DNA of 64,000 bases from Leptasterias polaris (Eukaryota > Echinodermata > Asteroidea > Forcipulatida > Asteriidae): positions 4,351,001-4,415,000 of the forward strand of contig JAZGTN010000015.1 of NCBI GenBank assembly GCA_037783415.1, given 5' to 3'. Under the pieces are notes generated by a model, which was not told the origin of the DNA, ran no database searches, and saw only the letters and a program-made list of their open reading frames with translations. Position numbers and translations under genes: made by a program. Below, in pieces: positions 58,801-64,000 of the stretch (its first letter is position 1; the number at the start of each line of letters is the position of its first letter).

Positions 58801-60350
58801 CTTGCGGTCTGATGAAATTGAATGATCTTATTTGACCAGTGAATGCTAAACTGGTGAAATTGAATGACTCCTTTAAACTGTTGAATGCAGCTTCAACGGA
58901 GCATTCGTTTTCAAACGAAATTGAATGAGCCAGGAGTTAAAATGAATGGATTTTTGTTGAAATTGGCCGGGAAAACCTATATTAATGAAATGGAGAATTG
59001 CATGTGAAGTAGAATGTTTAGCACGAAACCCAAATTGATAATTGGAAAGGATATTATGTTTCTGAAGAAACCCAAGTAGGCGCCCATAAACTACTCTTTC
59101 TAAGATTTTCGAAAAGCTTGGAAGAATAGATATAGGACGGTAATTACTAACATTTTCAGATTTGGAAATTTTAGGGATTGGAATGACTTTCGCAATTTTC
59201 ATATTTTTTGGAACCACACCGGAAGAGAGGGAAACATTAATAATGTAAGTTAAGGGATCGGCAACTGCATTGAAAACGTTTTTGATAACAAAAGTAGTAA
59301 TAGAGTCAAAGCCACAACTGTTTTTACAAGCTAGATTATTAACAATATCACAAACCTCTTGCTTAGTAACTGGGTTAAGGAACATCGAGTGTGGATTGGG
59401 ATCAGAAAGGTAACCAGTGAAATTGGTCTTGCATCGGGAAATCTTATTGGCTAAGTTAGGGCCAATACTAACAAAGTAGTTATTGAAAATGTCAGCCATG
59501 GCGGAAGGATCTTTAATTAAGTTTTCATTGTGAGAGATACCCAGTATTTTCTGAGAGGGACTTTTATTTAAAACCGAGTTTATTATTTTCCAGGTTTTTT
59601 AAATATTATTTTCCTCCTTATGAAATTGAAAAGAGTAATAATCTCTCTTAGCTACTCTCAGAACTTTCGTTAAGACATTTTTATATCTTTTGTAATCATT
59701 GAGATTATCCTCGGTACGCTTTTTAAGGTACTTACGATAAAGTCTGTTTTTTACGTTTATCGACTTCAAAAGAGAGCCAGAGACCCATTGTAATTTTGGA
59801 ACGTTTTTGTTGGTTTTAATTTTATTTGTAGGAAAGGTGCAATTTGCATCATGGAAATGGTTAAAGATCCCAATAAAATTATCATAAGCCAAATTCGGTT
59901 CACTTGCATTAAAAACAGATGACCAATCAGCAGTCCTCAGATCCTGATGCAAAGATTGCAGGTTATCTTTAGTGTATTGACGGGAGCAATTCGTTTTGGG
60001 GATAGTTGACTGGAGTTTGCAGATTGGAAATGAAGTGGATATAGGAAAGTGGTCAGATATGTCGGATATTAAAATTACAGACCTCGATGGGGATAGAATA
60101 TTTGTAAATATATTATCAATCAGGGTGGCAGATGTTTTAGATATTCTTGTGGGTTTATCAATTAAAGGTAAGAATGAGTGCGAAAAAATAGTATCCAGAA
60201 ACTCTCGAGTGTGTGGATTACTATCATAATGACTTTTACCCAATATAAACAGTAGTTTGATCTAAAAAGTCAGGCTTTGTGGTATTTTCCATGATAAAAA
60301 AATACTCCCAGGATTTTAAAGTGAACGTAAATCGTTCAAAAAGCCTGAAA
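55878..60350 (-). mobile_element. LINE with APE and RT, split by a DNA transposon
   Basis: Minus strand. 59,599-60,243 holds the APE endonuclease end (IDNIFTN, ISDHFPIS) and linker; a TAA at 59,599 interrupts the frame. 58,873-59,499 resumes in the same frame with SCGFDSITTFVIK and NYRPISILPSFSKILERVVY. After the inserted element (57,567-58,981) the frame continues at 57,566 with IFLDFSKAFDTLNHD, GVPQGSILGPLLFLIYIND, LFADDSNLFYSH and the C-terminal tail ending at 56,431. The 3' end is A-rich with a (GAAT)n tail at 55,878-55,895. Its 5' end lies against the 3' end of PARP gene 3. Confidence 0.9.
57567..58981. mobile_element. 1411-bp TA-flanked element with CATTCAATTTC subterminal array
   Basis: The body 57,569-58,979 starts TAGGTTTTCCCGGCC and ends GGCCGGGAAAACCTA; inverted similarity extends through AATTTCA(A/G)CAAAAAT(T/C)CATTC. 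TA duplications at 57,567-57,568 and 58,980-58,981. Many CATTCAATTTC-type motifs point one way at the left end and the opposite way at the right end. Removing the insert with one TA restores the LINE frame exactly. No transposase; the 78-aa ORF at 58,022-58,258 is unlike known families. Confidence 0.9.
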
Positions 60351-60369
60351 TCAGGTAAGTTCAAAGGCA

Positions 60370-60671
60370 TCATTTACTGATTCCTTGTTGCTTGAATTTG
60401 ATGAGGTACTCTGGGTATGCCTGTGCATCATGAAATATTACATAAATGCCCGGAGCATTCATGTTGTCCACTACACTGTCATATTTTTCATCTTGACTCT
60501 GTGGTTTGCTGGGTGGAGTGATCATTCCTTGGTGGCCTCTGATGTAATCTCCGACGAGAACTCTTGCCACGAAGACATGCTTCGTGCCACTTGCATCTGG
60601 TATAGAATACTTGGAGTGTGCAGAGTAGCCTGCTGCAACAGCAAAATAGGTGCCATCTCCATATACAGTTG
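60370..60671 (-). CDS. Gene 3: ART second-half exon and stop
   Basis: VYGDGTYFAVAAGYSAHSKY, ARVLVGDY, MITPPSKPQS, YVIFHDAQAYPEYLIKF. Acceptor CCTTAG. About 20 bp past the stop the paralogy ends near the LINE boundary. Confidence 0.9.
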
Positions 60672-62868
60672 CTAAGGAAAAATATACAGTAATAACCCAT
60701 TGATGTTTTTAAAAACTTTTTACAGGGTAGCACACATTTGAAGCATTTTGACAAAACTAACCCAAATGTATCTCCTGATGATTGATAAAAAAGTAAAGTA
60801 TTTAATGTATTTAAAATTGTTCTTCCGTGTGGAGTAAAATCAAACAATTTAATTATTTACTTAATTTTTGCTCTATGTTCTGAAATTGATGACTTACACT
60901 TGCTGCGGTGTTGCTACAAATTTTCCTTGACATATGATAGCTCAACGAAATGTACTTTTTCCTTTTTGTGAAAGGGAACAACTTTGACTCGCAGATCAAT
61001 AACCTTGAGCGTCAAGTCTGAATCATGATAATTGTCAAGTCCCAGTTAATACTGGAGTTAGACGTGAGTCGAAACACTGGACTCAAATCCTTCAAGACTA
61101 TAGTGGCTGAATATGTGTCGTCTTGTCTTCTTATGATTAGTAATAACTTATAAACAATTGTTTTAAAAAACCACTCCATGAACATGTAATTTCATTGGTA
61201 TTTCGTTGGTTTTTAAAGTTTTATAAAATCAATGGTGTTGATTACTTTTCAGTGGTAAATATATTGAGTGCTTGATTCAATATTGCACCAGCTAAAATAT
61301 GCCGATGCTGTATTGATTGAGAAAATTTTTGTAATTTATACATGTAATATACTTAATACCATTCTTCCCACTAAAGCTGCGGTCGAAACCATGACTGCTG
61401 ATTTTTTTAGAGGTTTGATTATCTGTTCCATGGTAGAGAACCATCTCAACCTCAGTTCTCTTAAGACGATGCTGTAGTGTGACTCTACGGGCCTGATACT
61501 GAATCATCAAATCTTGATTTTGAATTTTCTCTATCTACAAATCATACAAAAACAAAAGTACAGTTGAAGTATGTTTCAAATGTACTACTCAAATATATCC
61601 AAACTTTGAAACCCAACATTTCTTCCACAGGTGTAGAGTTAACAATAAACTCAATCAAATCTGATTTAAGTGGGTTGCTAGTTCTTTTTGGTAAAATTTC
61701 CAGTCTTAAGAGGTGTCAAAAGCTTGTCATCATCCCCAACTGTGATAGCTACAACTTTTGTTTCATGAACCTGTAAATATTTCTTCATCTAAATGTAGAA
61801 TCCCTTTTACACATGGGAAAGAGCCACCGTAAAGTGTTCCATCACAGCTTCACTCACAATTATCTTGCTACACTTTTAACACATTTCTTTCTGCAGAGTA
61901 TCTAGCCATGAATCCCCACTCTACTGCTTTAAAATCCTTAACATGATCTAAATTGTTAGTTTCCTCTTTAATGACGTACTACAAAAGGCATGTACTACTA
62001 AAAAGGTCATTCCATGCCAAATCACCTAAAATTCCGAAAGGTTTGGCAGGCTCTGTCTCAGATTTTGCGCATTTTTGTTTAAAGTCTTGGCTCTGTGGCT
62101 TTTTGTAAAAAAGTAATTTCACTAAACTTCATACACAGCAATAACCTTAATCGATGCATATTCGTATTTTTGTTTCATTAAAGAGTAGAGAAACAATTTT
62201 TTTTCCAAAATTTCATACACATGTAGACTGTATACAAAGTATTATTGGGAAACATTTGAAAATCAGTCAGTAATGTCCCACGTTGTCAAAAAACCACTTG
62301 AATTATTAAAAAGGGCCTTTTTACAGGCGGATCCACATTCAGACCCCTGCCAAATACCTATCAAAGAAGTAATTGGTCTTTCCTTATATCAGACCACACA
62401 TAATAAATGCACCTACTGTATAACCAATGTAATACAAAAGCAAACGGACATTTCACATAGGCACTAGGGGTCTCAAAAATGACGAAAAATCTTTCCGCAG
62501 GCTAAAATGCCAGTTTTTAAAGATGTTCTATGCTTCTTTTGACAGTAGACTCTAGTTGATAGGGTACCAGGTACCCTACGTAGCTACATAGGCCTTTCTT
62601 ATCCCCATTTGTTGGCTACACAATAACACATAGTGAATTATGATTAAAACAAAAAAAGCAACACAATTATTGTGGCCGATGACGTCAAGTGAACATGGTC
62701 AATATTATAAAAATAATACCTCAATAATTTCGACGACAATACCCACAGATGCCCGAAACGTGGTTTCTACAGCCTTGAACTCGGGACTTCCCGCAGTCAG
62801 CTTTACCATTTTGGTTAACTCCCCTTGCCTCATCGGTATCCAGTTGCTTGGGGTTTCAAATCTGGCAG
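60370..62868 (-). CDS. PARP14-like gene 3, last three exons (runs off window)
   Basis: Exons at 62,720-62,868, 61,360-61,534 and 60,370-60,671 match the last three exons of genes 1 and 2 in phase and content but are more diverged. The ART domain looks complete: His in YHGT, Tyr in SKYSIP at the triad position, Ile at the third position. The C-terminus is six residues longer (KFKQQGISK, stop TGA). The N-terminal exons must lie beyond 64,000, after a long SINE-bearing intron. Of the three, this copy best fits an active mono-ADP-ribosyltransferase. Confidence 0.85.
61360..61534 (-). CDS. Gene 3: ART first-half exon
   Basis: IEKIQNQDLMIQYQARR ... VEMVLYHGTDNQTSKKISSH; 175 bp as in the paralogues; acceptor TTGTAG, donor G|GTATTA. 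Confidence 0.88.
62720..62868 (-). CDS. Gene 3: WWE-like exon
   Basis: AARFETPSNWIPMRQGELTK ... SPEFKAVETTF. Acceptor GTGCAG, donor GAG|GTATTA; one codon shorter than in genes 1 and 2. Confidence 0.8.
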
Positions 62869-63009
62869 CTGCACATAAAATGGACAATAAATTTACACTG
62901 CAATTTTAACTGAATTACAGCTCAAGTACACCATGAACAAGTAAAACATTTACAGGGTTAGTGTTATCAACTGTTTTGTATCAACTGTATAAGCTGGATG
63001 TTGTTAATG

Positions 63010-63386
63010 TGACGTTCACACAAGCCCCGGCTCGAGCCCCGGCTTGACACTTGTGTCCTTAAGCAATATACTTGACCATTATTGATGCGTCCTTCAGATG
63101 GGACGTAAAGCCGTTGGTCCCGTGTGTTGTGTAATGTATACGTGAAAGAACCCAGTGCACTTATCGAAAAGAGAAGTTGTTCTCCCCGTTGTTCCTGGTT
63201 TGATTGGCTGCATGTTGCACCACAGCACCCCTTTAAACCATACATGGTGCTATGTAAAAGAAATAGGTCTCATGCTTCCAAACTTAGCTTCACATGTACC
63301 TTGCATGAACAAATACTGAGCGCTTTGATATGCCCCTTGGGGTGTGATAAAGCGCTATATAAAAACCAAGTATTATTATTATTATT
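63010..63386 (+). mobile_element. SINE with L2-type 3' tail
   Basis: A block with CCTTCAGATGGGACGTAAAG, AAAGAACCCAGTGCACTTAT, then GCGCTATATAAAAACC and an (ATT)n tail. This arrangement is typical of widespread marine-invertebrate SINEs mobilised by L2/CR1 LINEs. It lies in the intron upstream of the gene 3 WWE exon. Confidence 0.7.
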
Positions 63387-63672
63387 GAGATTGGGCCTTA
63401 TGGGTTGATGCAAACAGTTAATCTTGGATTTAGCTTGGTCAGACAGTAATTTTGGAGTGCCTTCTAACCTTCTATCACTCTGTGACTTTAATGTATTTTA
63501 CAAATAATAATAATGTCATGTATAAAAGTAATAGAGATTTAATAGTAAAAACGTGGGTTTTGCAGTTTCACAAATTGTACTTTCCTACTTATTCCAAACT
63601 TCTGCATACTCACAGCTGACACGGTTCAGGTCTACGTGTCGCTTTTAACTAATCTCAAATGAGTCGAAATTT

Positions 63673-63979
63673 GTTTTTACCTTACACGATGTGTGTTAAA
63701 CACTGTATACTCAGTACTTTCCCGAGTTCTGTGAAACAAATCCACAGGCAAATCACTCGCGGTATCACAATCATCACAGCGGTACCCGCTGCCAATGATT
63801 CGAACCGCCTCTAGCCATTGGGCTAGCTCGGTGGTCTAATGGTAAAGACATCTGCTCTAGCAATGCAAAGGCCGTGGGTTCGAATCCCACCCGAGTGATT
63901 TGCCTGTGGATTTCTTTTCACAAAACTTGGGAAAGTACCGAGTTTACTGTGCTTAACACACATCGTGTAGGGTAAAAAC
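63673..63979. mobile_element. Head-to-head inverted SINE pair with tRNA-like heads
   Basis: Arms 63,673-63,759 and 63,892-63,979 are inverted copies (GTAAAAAC, ACACACATCGTGTA, GGGAAAGTAC, GAGTGATTTGCCTGTGGATT). The plus-strand copy has a 74-nt tRNA-like head (63,825-63,898) with B box GGTTCGAATCC and a good T-stem. Its acceptor end pair and anticodon stem are imperfect, so I call it a SINE head, not a tRNA gene. Confidence 0.7.
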
Positions 63980-64000
63980 AATTTTCTATTCATTATCCCC

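Noticed and set aside
63825..63898. Possible tRNA gene on the plus strand
   Set aside because: The T-stem and most of the acceptor pair, but the first acceptor pair is A-G, the anticodon stem has mismatches or needs a 9-nt loop, and the sequence continues into a repeated body shared with an inverted copy. A SINE head fits better.

Overview
The window is animal nuclear DNA: genes are split into phase-consistent exons with GT-AG introns, poly(A) signals and CCAAT/TATA-like promoters are present, and most of the rest is LINE, SINE and DNA-transposon sequence. The gene families (a secreted PAN + fibrinogen C-terminal domain protein and PARP14-like RRM/KH/macro/ART proteins) and the repeat style suggest a marine invertebrate deuterostome. 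An echinoderm, perhaps a sea star, is my best guess; I cannot fix the species.

Layout. 1-10,800: a single intronless secreted fibrinogen-related gene (6747-7766, minus) among a TTAA-flanked element, a 152-bp foldback MITE and a hAT-like element full of GAGTCC repeats. 10,835-54,330: a head-to-tail tandem duplication with its junction near 37,930. Unit 1 (about 27 kb) and unit 2 (about 16 kb) each carry one PARP14-like gene on the minus strand with upstream flank and promoter. 54,331-60,350: unrecognised sequence and a LINE whose ORF is split by a 1.4-kb TA-flanked element. 60,370-64,000: the last three exons of a third, more diverged PARP14-like gene that runs off the right edge, with SINEs in its intron.

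Gene 1 (16 exons, predicted 1101 aa): RRM1, linker, RRM2-RRM4, KH-like region, one macrodomain, WWE-like segment, ADP-ribosyltransferase (ART) domain. Gene 2 (10 exons, predicted 698 aa) has no RRM2-4/KH exons; it runs RRM1, acidic linker, macrodomain, WWE-like, ART. All exon phases close without a stop in both genes. Genes 1 and 2 share a two-residue deletion and a Tyr-to-Phe change at the expected triad tyrosine; gene 3 keeps the Tyr. Both visible promoters hold a palindromic kappaB-type site near a CCAAT box, as expected for an inducible innate-immune gene family.

Because the two units are paralogous, many TE insertions in one unit have an empty site in the other. This lets insertion ends and target duplications be read directly. 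The most striking are a perfect 110-bp-arm palindrome, a 702-bp TA-flanked element, a GATC-dense block, and an inverted pair of about 315-bp repeats bracketing the promoter and first exon of gene 2.
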